Notes: generated by a model from the sequence alone, not told the origin. DNA of 22,940 nt from Actinomycetes bacterium (GCA_023431405.1 JAEYVZ010000011.1:1-22940), one strand, 5' to 3'. Positions 1 through 7,882 are shown, numbered from the stretch's first letter. Program-made: numbers and translations.

Positions 1-7
1 CCCGTAA

Positions 8-83
8 GGGGCCTTAGCTCAGTTGGTAGAGCGCCTGCTTTGCAAGCAGGATGTCAGGAGTTCGAATCTCCTAGGCTCCACCA
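8..83 (+). tRNA. tRNA-Ala (anticodon UGC)
   Basis: A complete 76-nt cloverleaf can be folded. The acceptor arm GGGGCCT (8-14) pairs with AGGCTCC (73-79), with one G-U pair. The anticodon stem CCTGC/GCAGG encloses TGC at 41-43, and the T loop reads TTCGAAT. The discriminator A is followed by an encoded CCA (81-83). In actinobacteria a tRNA-Ile/tRNA-Ala pair usually lies downstream of gyrA, which fits the origin-proximal context of this window. Confidence 0.97.
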
Positions 84-91
84 TTTCTCCG

Positions 92-124
92 AACGCCGGA
101 TCCCTCAGGATGCCGGCGTTTTGC
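92..124 (+). terminator. Rho-independent terminator after tRNA-Ala
   Basis: The 8-bp stem AACGCCGG (92-99) pairs with CCGGCGTT (113-120). It is prolonged by ATCC/GGAT after a bulged G, with a CTCA loop. The stem runs into TTTT (119-122) on the plus strand, 9 nt past the tRNA CCA end. It sits between the tRNA and a convergent minus-strand gene. No T tract is present on the minus side. Confidence 0.75.
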
Positions 125-172
125 GTCACCGCGACACGGAGCCCCGTCTGCGCGAACGGCTGCCACCCTCGG

Positions 173-964
173 TCAGAAGTCTGCGAGGACGCGGTAGGAG
201 ATGTTCACGACCGTCCCATCTGCGTCGTCTGCCTCGGCGACGACGCTCGCGAGCAGGCGCTGGCCGTCGTCGGGTGCGGTGGAGGACTCGTCGGTGAAGA
301 TGAAGCGCACGCCCGGCGAGTTCGGCACCGGATACTCCCGGTCGGGTCCTGCTGCCCGGACCTCGGCTGCTGTCATCCCGATCTCGAGTCCGACGTCTGC
401 GCGCAGTTCGACGTCGCCCACACTGTTGGCCTCGAATTCCAGCCAGGCCGGCGAGGAGTACTCGTCACGGAGCGGGGCGCCGGGGGTCTCCACCATGCTG
501 CCGAGCGTGAAGGAATCCCATCGCCACACGGTGTAGTCGGGGAAGTGCGTGCCGTCTCCCTCTTGGAGACCGATCTCCGGCTCGAAACCGAACGCCTGCG
601 TGAGCTGCGCGACGGCTTCGCTGGGCTCGTCCCTCCACAGGAACTCGAAGGAGGCGTCGTTCCCCTCGGCACCTGCAATGACGAACCCCTCTGTGCCCAC
701 CAGGATCCTGATCGGCGCAGGCGACACCGCAGGATCGGGGGATGACGTCGGCGAGGGAGTGGTGGTGGACCCCGGAGCCGTCGTGGTCGGGGATGCCGAC
801 GGCGATGTGGGCTGAGCGTTGAGTTGCGCAGCACGAGCGAGCGCGAGCACCGCCACCACGACGGCTGCGGTCAGTGCGACCGCCGAGATCAGAGCGACGA
901 GGGCGAGGGTGCGTCTCCGGGGGGCCACCTGCCCATTATGGGGTTCGGCGTTCTCCACGTCCAT
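173..964 (-). CDS. Membrane-anchored hypothetical protein with Ser/Thr/Pro linker
   Basis: I do not recognise this 263-residue protein. It has a short cytoplasmic N-terminus with an RRR stop-transfer motif, one hydrophobic segment at about residues 19-46, and a low-complexity Ser/Thr/Pro/Ala linker at about 50-84. An extracytoplasmic domain of about 180 residues follows, containing no cysteines. This layout suggests a cell-surface or wall-spanning protein. The chosen ATG (964) lies 8 nt after the upstream lipase-fusion stop. An in-frame ATG at 997 would overlap that gene by 25 nt; neither start has a well-spaced Shine-Dalgarno. The gene probably shares a transcript with the lipase fusion. Function is unknown. 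Confidence 0.75.
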   Translation of the reverse strand: MDVENAEPHNGQVAPRRRTLALVALISAVALTAAVVVAVLALARAAQLNAQPTSPSASPTTTAPGSTTTPSPTSSPDPAVSPAPIRILVGTEGFVIAGAEGNDASFEFLWRDEPSEAVAQLTQAFGFEPEIGLQEGDGTHFPDYTVWRWDSFTLGSMVETPGAPLRDEYSSPAWLEFEANSVGDVELRADVGLEIGMTAAEVRAAGPDREYPVPNSPGVRFIFTDESSTAPDDGQRLLASVVAEADDADGTVVNISYRVLADF

Positions 965-972
965 GAGGGCGC

Positions 973-2781
973 TCAGCGATTGACGCTCTCCTGGCATCCG
1001 GACTTCACGGGTATTCCGGCGAACCGGTCGGCGGTCCAGGCGAGGAGGTCTTCCCGCAGCGGCGATGACTTCAGCTCGACGATCTGCGTGTGCCCGAACC
1101 CTTCATAGAGGCGGTAGTCGAGCAGCTCCCCGGCGGAGCAGAATCGGTGTATCAGTGATTGCTGGGTGGAGGGACGGACGATCCCGTCGGTGCTGCCCTG
1201 TGCGACAAGGAGCGGCGCGCTCACCGTCGGCGGGGGCGCGTTCTCGCGCAGGTGACGGCCGAGCGGTCCGGACGCCGGGGATTCTGCGAACAGCTCGGGA
1301 TCACCGGAGAGGCCGATCGAGGTGACCGCCGACACCAGGGTGCCCGGGTCGCTCAGGCAGCGCTCCGACATGGTGCGGACGGTGACCTGCGCCCCCGGGC
1401 GGATGTAGTCGCGGTAGGTGACGTCGTCATAGATCGCTTCGTACGACGCGAAGGCGAACGAGGTGAAGATGCTGCCGCCGACAACGTCCGTCAGGTGCGA
1501 GACGAGCGACGCGGGCTCGGCGGCCGGAGCAAGGGCAGCCACTCCGCGCAGGAACACCTCGGGTGCATACGAGCGCGCGAGCGCGCCGGTCCACAGCGCC
1601 GCGCCGCCTCCTTGCGAGTGACCCCAGACGACGGTGTTGGCGCTGAGATGCGCATCTTCCAGTTCGTGGGCCGCGCGCACGGCGTCGAGCGACGCATACG
1701 CGCTCGGCGGGCCGATCAGGTACGGGTGCGGCCCCTCGGTGCCGAGCCCGATGTAGTCGGTCGCGACGAGCGCCCACCCGTTGTCGATGATCTGCGGGAG
1801 CTGGAAGAGCGACCCCGCCCAGAACGGGCGCTCCATGAGAGAGGGTGCGCAGTGCTGTGCATAGCCGGTCGTCCCGTGATTCCAGTCGATCACCGGCCAC
1901 GGACCTTCGCCCTTGCGAGGAACCACGACGAGCCCGCTGGCGACACGCACCTCTCCGTCGACGCCCGTGGTCGTGTACAGGATCCGCCAGGCGGTGGCAT
2001 CCGCGGGCACCTGGTTCGTGAACGGCTCGGCTCGGATGAGCCGCCCGGGTTCGTCGGGTGTGTCACGGGGGGCAGCGTAGAACTCGTCGACGACCGTCGA
2101 CCCCTCTCGCAGCGGCGCGGTGACGAGCGCTGTCGTCACCGCGAGGGCGACGGCGCCGATGGCGACGACTGTGCGCCCCCAGCGACGCACCGGGGAGACG
2201 CCGCCGTGCGCGGAGCGGTCGCGGCGGGCGCGCAGCAACGTCCAGAGGTCGGCGACTCCTTGGAGGAGGAGCCACGCGCCGAACGCGACCGCCGCGACGA
2301 GCAGCGTGATGTCGGGCCATGCGAGGGCGACGAGGCCGAAGACCAGGCCCGAAGTGCCGAATGCGGCATCCGCGATCCGTGCGTCGAGGGTGCGACCCTT
2401 GCGGAAGGCGCCCGCGATTCCGAGCGCGCCCGCCAGCAGCAGCGCTCCGCCGACGAGCACCGCCGCCGCGCGCACGGTGAGTCCGGGCCAGATGAGAACG
2501 AACAGCCCGGTCGCGATCCACACGCCCACCAGCGCGATCCGCCAGCGGATGCGGGCTCCACCCGCGTTCGCATCTTCGAAGAACTGCAGGATGCCGGTGA
2601 GCACCATGCCTCCGCCGAGCAGCAGCGCCAGCACGTCGAGTGCCGTGGTCGGCCGCACGGCGAGGACCGCACCGAGGACGATCGCGACGACATCGAGCAC
2701 GATCCGTGCCCATACCGGAAGGCCGTTCCGGAGCCACGGCACGCGCGATGCGAACCGCGAGAAGGGACGCAGCAACGACAT
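973..2781 (-). CDS. HdeD-like membrane domain fused to secretory-lipase-type alpha/beta hydrolase
   Basis: This 602-residue protein has two parts. Residues about 23-185 form six hydrophobic segments with the alternating pattern of HdeD/DUF308 membrane proteins. A further helix at about 203-223 leads into a hydrolase of about 375 residues resembling the secretory lipase (LIP) family. The nucleophile elbow GHSQGG gives Ser389; Asp532 (GSTDG) and His564 (GFGHT) complete a plausible triad. The oxyanion-side NHGTTG motif is at 301-306. The hydrolase probably faces outside and acts on esters or lipids near the membrane; the substrate is unknown. The ATG at 2781 has GGGGGAG about 5 nt upstream; the open frame to 3012 is arginine/proline-rich and unlikely to be translated. 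It diverges from the response regulator. Confidence 0.88.
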   Translation of the reverse strand: MSLLRPFSRFASRVPWLRNGLPVWARIVLDVVAIVLGAVLAVRPTTALDVLALLLGGGMVLTGILQFFEDANAGGARIRWRIALVGVWIATGLFVLIWPGLTVRAAAVLVGGALLLAGALGIAGAFRKGRTLDARIADAAFGTSGLVFGLVALAWPDITLLVAAVAFGAWLLLQGVADLWTLLRARRDRSAHGGVSPVRRWGRTVVAIGAVALAVTTALVTAPLREGSTVVDEFYAAPRDTPDEPGRLIRAEPFTNQVPADATAWRILYTTTGVDGEVRVASGLVVVPRKGEGPWPVIDWNHGTTGYAQHCAPSLMERPFWAGSLFQLPQIIDNGWALVATDYIGLGTEGPHPYLIGPPSAYASLDAVRAAHELEDAHLSANTVVWGHSQGGGAALWTGALARSYAPEVFLRGVAALAPAAEPASLVSHLTDVVGGSIFTSFAFASYEAIYDDVTYRDYIRPGAQVTVRTMSERCLSDPGTLVSAVTSIGLSGDPELFAESPASGPLGRHLRENAPPPTVSAPLLVAQGSTDGIVRPSTQQSLIHRFCSAGELLDYRLYEGFGHTQIVELKSSPLREDLLAWTADRFAGIPVKSGCQESVNR

Positions 2782-3002
2782 GACGCTCCCCCCTGGTCGC
2801 CGGCTCAGTCGCGGCCGGCCGTGTCCACCGTCGTTCCAGCGTATGCGCGGCTGACGGATCACACCGACGCCGCAGATCGTGGTGCTCGGGGCGAGGTGCT
2901 GCGACGCGGCCGTTATCACCGCCGACCGCGTCCTGACGCGGGATGAGGCGAAGCGATGAGAGACTAGCCTCTGCTCGTGGCAGTGCCTGTGGGGAGGCGA
3001 AG

Positions 3003-3638
3003 ATGGTGGCAAGAGTGGGCCTTGTCGACGACCATCCGATGGTCGTGCTGGGAGTCTCCGCGATCGTCAACGCGCAGTCGACGCTGCGGGTGGCAGGAGC
3101 GGCCAGTACGGTGAGCGCGCTGCTGCAGGGCGAGGCGCGGTTCGACGTCGTCCTGCTCGACCTGCAGCTCGCCGACGGCTCGACCCCTCGGATGAACGTC
3201 GATGCGCTCGTCGATGCGGGAGCGGTCGTGCTCGCCTTCACGAGCGGTGAGCACCCACCCCTGGTGCGGGAGGCCGCCCGCGCGGGCGTTGCCGGGATGC
3301 TCCGGAAGTCGGAGCCGCCCGAGCGGATCATCCGAGCGATCGAAGCGGCGCTGGCCGGGGAGACCGTTGCGACTCCGGACTGGGCCGCCGCGCTCAGCGA
3401 AGATTACGGCTTCGTCGATGCGCAGCTGACCGCGCGTGAACTCGAGGTGCTGACCAGATACGCGTCTGGCCAGACCGCTGACCAGGTCGCGGCGGCGCTG
3501 TTCGTGTCGCGCGAGACGATCCTCGACCATGTTCGACGTGTCCGGCGGAAGTATGCCGCGGTGGGGCGCGAGGCGCCGACGAAAGTCGACCTGCATCGTC
3601 GCGCCGTCGAGGACGGCCTGGTGTCCCCGGGCGGCTGA
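3003..3638 (+). CDS. LuxR/NarL-family response regulator
   Basis: This 211-residue cytoplasmic regulator has a receiver domain at 1-120. The acidic pair is Asp9/Asp10 (VDDHP), the phospho-acceptor is Asp53 (VLLDLQLADGS), a Thr/Ser is at 80/81 and the conserved Lys is Lys102. A LuxR-type helix-turn-helix occupies about 142-205 (LTARELEVL, then a recognition helix near VSRETILDHV). The ATG at 3003 is preceded by GGGGAGG at good spacing; the in-frame ATG at 2943 lacks this. The gene converges on the kinase operon with a 10-bp gap. The kinase encoded at 4644-5849 is the likely phosphodonor, although the two genes are on opposite strands. Its targets are not visible. Confidence 0.93.
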   Translation: MVARVGLVDDHPMVVLGVSAIVNAQSTLRVAGAASTVSALLQGEARFDVVLLDLQLADGSTPRMNVDALVDAGAVVLAFTSGEHPPLVREAARAGVAGMLRKSEPPERIIRAIEAALAGETVATPDWAAALSEDYGFVDAQLTARELEVLTRYASGQTADQVAAALFVSRETILDHVRRVRRKYAAVGREAPTKVDLHRRAVEDGLVSPGG

Positions 3639-3648
3639 CGGTCGCCCC

Positions 3649-4647
3649 TCACTCGCGGTCGACGATCACTCCGTCCGCCCCTAAGAGGAGCCGTTCCTCG
3701 CGAGAGCGAGCCGCCCGCACGACGCTGACGGTCGCGCCCGAGACCTCCGGCGTGAAGTGCCGTATCGTGAGCTGTTCTCCGTCGAGCGCGCTTCGCACGA
3801 CCTCGGCAAGCGCAGCGGCCGTTCCGCGATCGATCCGCAGAGGCTCTTCGTTCTGATCCCGTGGATCGCCGACGAGGAGCACGTCGACACCGCGGTTTCG
3901 GGCCGCCGCGACTTCCGCCGTGACCAGCGGGTGGACGAGGCCCGGACACCGGATGTCGTCGCGCAGGGCGGCTTCGGCTCGGCGGACTTCTGACCTGAGC
4001 GCGTCGTCCATGCGTCCGAGGTCGGCGACGCGCTCGAGCGCCTGAACTGCACCGCTCGAGGTCAGCCGGGTTCTGAGTCTGAGCTCCACCCGGGCCCGTT
4101 CCCGTTCCTTCGTCGCCTCGACCGCGTCGCGCCCGCGGGTCCTGAAGGCGCTCTCACGTGCGGCGAGCCGCCGAGCGAGGCGGCGCCAGAGGCTGGCCAG
4201 GATCAGCAGGATGAGACCGTAGGCGACCACGGCCAAGAAGGACAGGAGCCCACGCGGCAGTGAGACCGCGGCACCCGCGCCGAGCAGAATCGCTCCGGCG
4301 AGGATGCCGACACGCTCCATGCCGAGGGTGACCAGCGCTGCTGCCAGGAAGGGGCCGATGTTGTACAGCGAGGGCTCGTAGGCGTCGGTGCCGAATGTCG
4401 CGAGCCCTCCCAGAGACGCCGCAGACCCGCCGGCCATCACGACGGCCGGCCTCACCCACGAGCGCTCCGAGGATGCCGGAAGAAGAAGCCCGACGCATCC
4501 GACGGCACCGCCGGCGAACGCGACGCCGAGAGCTGCGGCATGGGCGGCGATCACGTCGGGGTCCTTCAGACTCATGGACACCAGCGGCAGCAGCAGGTGC
4601 GCACCGATGGCGAGAGCCAGAAGGCGCGCCAGCACAGGAGGTGTCAT
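3649..4647 (-). CDS. Histidine-kinase-like membrane protein lacking H and G boxes
   Basis: This 332-residue protein has about four or five hydrophobic segments (roughly 7-26, 36-57, 66-84, 97-130, 134-154). A charged helix (about 160-230) follows, then an alpha/beta region of about 90 residues. The layout copies DesK/NarX-type sensor kinases. However, no His-Asp pair occurs in the helical region (it reads VELRLRTRL). The position of the N box reads AEVVRSALDG without Asn, and there is no DxGxG motif. It starts by an ATGA overlap with the stop of the active kinase, so translation is coupled. It may be a pseudokinase partner that modulates the kinase. Family membership is inferred from layout, not from a search. 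Confidence 0.8.
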   Translation of the reverse strand: MTPPVLARLLALAIGAHLLLPLVSMSLKDPDVIAAHAAALGVAFAGGAVGCVGLLLPASSERSWVRPAVVMAGGSAASLGGLATFGTDAYEPSLYNIGPFLAAALVTLGMERVGILAGAILLGAGAAVSLPRGLLSFLAVVAYGLILLILASLWRRLARRLAARESAFRTRGRDAVEATKERERARVELRLRTRLTSSGAVQALERVADLGRMDDALRSEVRRAEAALRDDIRCPGLVHPLVTAEVAAARNRGVDVLLVGDPRDQNEEPLRIDRGTAAALAEVVRSALDGEQLTIRHFTPEVSGATVSVVRAARSREERLLLGADGVIVDRE

Positions 4648-5849
4648 GCGGGCGGCCGTTTCCAGCTGAGCTGAACACGAGTTCCCGCGCCGGGGGTCGA
4701 CACGATCTCCGCGGATCCTCCGTGCACATCCGTCATGCGGCCGATGATCGACTCGGTGACTCCCAGCCGGTCCGACGCGACGAGTTCGAGACGGAATCCG
4801 GGGCCATCGTCTTCGATGCGGACGTCGGCTCGGTGGGCTCCGAAGCCCGCCGTGACGCAGCGCCGCGCTCGCGATGCGTGGCGCAAGCTGTTGCGTGCCG
4901 CCTCGGCACTGGCCTCCAGGATCGCGGCGGCCACAGCGGCCGGAACCTTGCCTTCCCCTGTCTTCGTCGTGATCTCGATACTCCCGTCGATCATCGTCAT
5001 CGCCTCGGTGAACAGCGAAGAGAGGCGGTGCGTGTCGAGCTCTTCACCCTCACCCTCGTATCGGTCTTCGAGGAGCCGGATCGAGTCGCGCGCCATGGCG
5101 GTGAAGACCGTGGGAAGCTCGCCGTCGAGCATCGCGGCAGCGTTGAGGGTGCCCAGGACGTTGTCGTGGACGAGTCGTGTCAGCCGTCGCTCCTCTTCGA
5201 GCCGTGCTTCGGCGGCCGCTGCCTCCGTCACTCTCTGTCGCCATCGCTCCTGTACGGCGAAGTAACCGGCCATACGCCGGCGGAAGGCGATCAGGAGCAG
5301 GGGATAGACCACGTTGCTGAACTGTGTGAGGAACACGTAGAGCAGGGCGGCCGGCGGCAACCCGTGCACCGACACGTAGGCGACGACCGGCAGCATCGCG
5401 AACACGACGGCGAGGAGGACGATGCGCACCACCTGGTTCCGGGCGGGTGAGAGGGGCACGAGAAGGGCCAGGTACACCGCGGTGAGGAGCCACGTCATGT
5501 CCCACGGGATCAGCATCATCGGATCGATCGGGTGGGCTGCGAAGCTCGCGAGCTGGATGAGTCCACCCCAGCACGAGGTGATGACCGCGAGAGCACGGAC
5601 TGTCGCGAACGACCAGCGCCTGGCTCCGAGAGCGATCGCCCCGAACAGCATCGCCAGGACGGCGTGGGCGGCCTGCCACCACCATGGTCCCTGCGCCGGG
5701 CGCAGTATCTCGCTGATCTGCCACGAGGCCCACAGGAGCAGTCCCGCCGAGGCGGCGAAGCGCGTGATCGCCACGTCGAGCTTCGCGAGGGGGGTAGCGC
5801 TCGGAACGGACACCGTTGCCCGTTCGCCGGCGGCTGTGATCATGCTCAT
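4644..5849 (-). CDS. Sensor histidine kinase, NarL-system type
   Basis: This 401-residue kinase begins with about five or six membrane helices (about 30-190). A coiled region (196-222) leads to the phospho-acceptor His228 in RLVHDNVLGTL. The ATPase domain shows the N box EAARNSLRHA (Asn320), the G box DDGPGF (347-352) and a second glycine-rich loop GAGT. It therefore looks catalytically complete. No large extracellular sensor loop is visible, so sensing may occur within the membrane. The start is either ATG 5849 or ATG 5843; neither has a strong ribosome site. Its stop overlaps the next gene as ATGA. A 12-bp perfect palindrome lies just upstream of the start. Confidence 0.93.
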   Translation of the reverse strand: MSMITAAGERATVSVPSATPLAKLDVAITRFAASAGLLLWASWQISEILRPAQGPWWWQAAHAVLAMLFGAIALGARRWSFATVRALAVITSCWGGLIQLASFAAHPIDPMMLIPWDMTWLLTAVYLALLVPLSPARNQVVRIVLLAVVFAMLPVVAYVSVHGLPPAALLYVFLTQFSNVVYPLLLIAFRRRMAGYFAVQERWRQRVTEAAAAEARLEEERRLTRLVHDNVLGTLNAAAMLDGELPTVFTAMARDSIRLLEDRYEGEGEELDTHRLSSLFTEAMTMIDGSIEITTKTGEGKVPAAVAAAILEASAEAARNSLRHASRARRCVTAGFGAHRADVRIEDDGPGFRLELVASDRLGVTESIIGRMTDVHGGSAEIVSTPGAGTRVQLSWKRPPA

Positions 5850-5855
5850 GGGGAC

Positions 5856-5867
5856 TCATGATCATGA
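5856..5867. promoter_or_regulatory. 12-bp palindrome upstream of the kinase operon
   Basis: TCATGATCATGA is a perfect inverted repeat with its near edge 7 bp before the kinase start codon at 5849. The position suits an operator or a 5' UTR element. Binding by the LuxR-type regulator encoded nearby is only a guess. Confidence 0.3.
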
Positions 5868-6006
5868 TGGCGTCGATCGTCGCGGTGACAGTGCGAACGC
5901 GCGGAAGTCGTCTCTCTCATCCCCTAGTTCTGGTGGATTTCTCCGAAGCGATCGAGTTTGTCGGCGGAGGGGAGGTCTCATGGAAGCGGCGGACCCCACG
6001 CCGCCC

Positions 6007-6040
6007 GGGGATGGAGGGTGCCGGGGCTCCCTCCATCCCC
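6007..6040 (-). terminator. Strong hairpin downstream of the 6064-6777 gene
   Basis: GGGGATGGAGGG (6007-6018) pairs perfectly with CCCTCCATCCCC (6029-6040) around a 10-nt loop. It lies 24 nt downstream of the minus-strand stop at 6064. There is no U tract, which is common for actinobacterial terminators. It also separates that gene from the kinase operon. Confidence 0.65.
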
Positions 6041-6063
6041 TCCTCGAGAAGTGGGTGCTGAGG

Positions 6064-6777
6064 TCAAGGGGCTGCGGGAGTCGTCCGGGCGTCCGATGCG
6101 TATGCCACGAAGACCTCCACGACATCCCGTTCTGTCACATAGGTCATGCGGAACGAGGCGCCGAAGGCGAACTGCTCGATGAGCGGCGCGGGGAGGTCGC
6201 CGTCCATCGCGAAGAACGCGCTCGGAGCGTAGACGCCTGCGCCGCAGCCGGAGAACGCCGGGCCGCCCCCAGCCCATCCGCCCTCGATCGGTTCGAGGTG
6301 CGTCGGGTCGGTGACCCAGAGACACGACGCGTCGGCGTCGGAGCGGTTGAGGAAGGGGCGCATGCCGTAGAACTCGTCGTATCCCTGCATCTCCGGGATC
6401 AACGCGGGGAACGACTCGTCGCGCTGCAGGGTCGCTACCAGCACCTCGCCGGGGTACGGCCCGCCCGTGCTCGGCGGCGCAGTCTCACGGGGCACGACGA
6501 TCATGGCGACCAGCGCCGCCACGAGTGCGACCAGGAGGGTCGACGCCCACAGCACGGCCCACCAGGCTCGACGAGGGGCGGGTGCCGGGCCGGGCGGTGC
6601 GGGCGGGGCCGCAGGAGATCCCGTGATGGGTGCTGCAGGAGATGGCGCGATGGATGCCGCGGCGCCCGCATCCAGCTCACGCAGTCGACGCACGGCGTCG
6701 GCATCACCGCCCGGCTCGGCTCCCGGGCCGTACAGCCTGCGCAGCAGAGCACGCCTCTCCTCGTCGTCCGCGGCCAT
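6064..6777 (-). CDS. Membrane-anchored hypothetical protein
   Basis: I do not recognise this 237-residue protein. A charged cytoplasmic head (1-40, rich in Arg, Glu and Asp) is followed by an Ala/Pro linker (40-70) and one membrane helix (about 71-95). The extracytoplasmic domain of about 140 residues contains two cysteines (in DASCLW and FSGCGAG) that could form a disulfide. The cytoplasmic head, single helix and outer domain resemble anti-sigma-factor or sensor layouts, but no sigma factor is adjacent and no known motif is seen. The ATG at 6777 has AGGAT somewhat far upstream. It is divergent from the Nudix gene and followed by a strong hairpin. Confidence 0.8.
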   Translation of the reverse strand: MAADDEERRALLRRLYGPGAEPGGDADAVRRLRELDAGAAASIAPSPAAPITGSPAAPPAPPGPAPAPRRAWWAVLWASTLLVALVAALVAMIVVPRETAPPSTGGPYPGEVLVATLQRDESFPALIPEMQGYDEFYGMRPFLNRSDADASCLWVTDPTHLEPIEGGWAGGGPAFSGCGAGVYAPSAFFAMDGDLPAPLIEQFAFGASFRMTYVTERDVVEVFVAYASDARTTPAAP

Positions 6778-6870
6778 GCGTCGAACTTATCCTGTGCCAT
6801 TCCGGACGGGCACCCGCCGACGGTAGGGTGTGGCGCGAGGGCGACGGCGGAACGTGAGGATGAAGTGAAG

Positions 6871-7299
6871 ATGGATCTGCGCGTCGCGGCCTACGCCATC
6901 GTCAGTGACGAGCAGGGGCGCGTGCTCCTCGCTCACTGGGCGGAAGGAGATCGGTCCGCCTGGACCCTCCCCGGCGGAGGGCTGGAACCCGGGGAAGATC
7001 CCGAAGCGGCCGCGCGCCGCGAAGTGCTCGAGGAGACGGGATATCAGGTCGAGATCGACGGCATCCTCGGCGTCGACTCGCATGTCGTGCCGGCGAAGAA
7101 CCGCATCCAGCGCGGGCACGACCGACCCCTGCATGCCTTGCGCATCGTGTACCGCGCACACATCATCGGCGGAAGCCTGCAGAACGAGGTCGACGGCTCG
7201 ACCGACGAAGCGGGATGGTTCGCACTGAGCGAGATCGCGACGCTTCACCACGTGCGTCTGGTCGACATCGGACTGCGGCTCGCCGACCTGGTCCGCTGA
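6871..7299 (+). CDS. Nudix hydrolase
   Basis: This 142-residue single-domain cytoplasmic protein has an exact Nudix box at residues 36-58, G-x5-E-x7-REVLEETGY. The three glutamates that coordinate metal are present (Glu51, Glu54, Glu55). Such enzymes cleave nucleoside diphosphates linked to another group; the substrate cannot be read from the motif. The ATG at 6871 is chosen. A GTG two codons earlier (6865), 5 nt after GAGG, is an equally possible start. The gene is divergent from the 6064-6777 gene, 93 bp away, and converges on the YbaK-type gene with a 25-bp gap. Confidence 0.93.
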   Translation: MDLRVAAYAIVSDEQGRVLLAHWAEGDRSAWTLPGGGLEPGEDPEAAARREVLEETGYQVEIDGILGVDSHVVPAKNRIQRGHDRPLHALRIVYRAHIIGGSLQNEVDGSTDEAGWFALSEIATLHHVRLVDIGLRLADLVR

Positions 7300-7324
7300 G
7301 CGGGTCCGTCAGACGGGGTCGTGC

Positions 7325-7882
7325 TCAGCCTTCGATCGGCTGCGAGATGTCGGCCACCGTGGCGCCGTAAGCGGCGATGAGGGCGTCGGCATCGAGGAAC
7401 AGGCTGTAGCCATGGGCTCCGGCACCCATCGCGATACGTCTGCCGCTGATCGACGCGTCTGCGAAGATCGGCCAGGCCGTCGTGCTCCCGATCGGAACGA
7501 TGGTGCCGCGTTCGTAACCGGTCGCCTCGAGCGCGCGCTGCGGGTCGGGCAGCTGCAGCTTGTTGACGCCGACGACCGCGCGCAGCTTCGGCCATGAGAT
7601 CGCCCGGTCACCGGGGATCAGCGCGAAGAGATAAGTGTCGTCGGCGCGCTTGACCACGAGCGTCTTGATGATGTCGGCGGGATGCAGCCCGAGGAGGGCG
7701 GCCGCCTCGGGAAGGCTCTTGGCCGCGGGCCGCTCGCGGAGCTCGATCGCGAGCCCTCGCTCGGATGCCGCCGCCCGCACACGGTCGAGCCCCGCCGCGG
7801 AATCATCCGGGGCGGGGCTCACCGAAGCATCGGTCACGCGATCATCGGTCACGCGATCGTCTGTCACGCGATCGTCTGTCAC
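7325..7882 (-). CDS. YbaK/EbsC-family aminoacyl-tRNA deacylase-like protein
   Basis: The YbaK/ProX family hydrolyses mischarged tRNAs such as Cys-tRNA(Pro). The core, about residues 33-180, matches the family: conserved Lys73 in IIKTLVVK, then LFALIPGD and the GYERGTIVP and glycine-rich GAGAHG segments. The N-terminus is unusual. The first possible start, GTG at 7882, overlaps the upstream stop as GTGA. It is followed by three VTDDR units and VTDAS, encoded by a 15-bp tandem repeat. In-frame GTG codons occur at 7882, 7867, 7852, 7837 and 7822, so the true start is uncertain and the protein may be 165-185 residues long. No clear Shine-Dalgarno precedes the first GTG; translational coupling is likely. 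Confidence 0.88.
   Translation of the reverse strand: MTDDRVTDDRVTDDRVTDASVSPAPDDSAAGLDRVRAAASERGLAIELRERPAAKSLPEAAALLGLHPADIIKTLVVKRADDTYLFALIPGDRAISWPKLRAVVGVNKLQLPDPQRALEATGYERGTIVPIGSTTAWPIFADASISGRRIAMGAGAHGYSLFLDADALIAAYGATVADISQPIEG
7823..7882 (-). repeat. Four 15-bp tandem units at the YbaK-type gene start
   Basis: On the minus strand the units read GTGACAGACGATCGC (twice), GTGACCGATGATCGC and the diverged GTGACCGATGCTTCG. Each opens with an in-frame GTG, and the unit length is a multiple of three. Copy-number change would therefore alter only the N-terminal length and the number of possible start codons. Confidence 0.9.

Noticed and set aside
1159..2946. 595-residue plus-strand open frame
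   Set aside because: It runs antisense to the well-supported lipase fusion and is Arg/Glu/Asp-rich in the manner of a high-GC shadow frame; no motif or ribosome site.
2965..2970. TAGCCT as the -10 of the response regulator
   Set aside because: It fits TANNNT, but no -35 is recognisable at 17-18 bp and such hexamers are frequent.
4395..5450. Long plus-strand frame opposite the kinase genes
   Set aside because: It is antisense to two coupled genes with clear membrane and kinase features; low-complexity charged composition.
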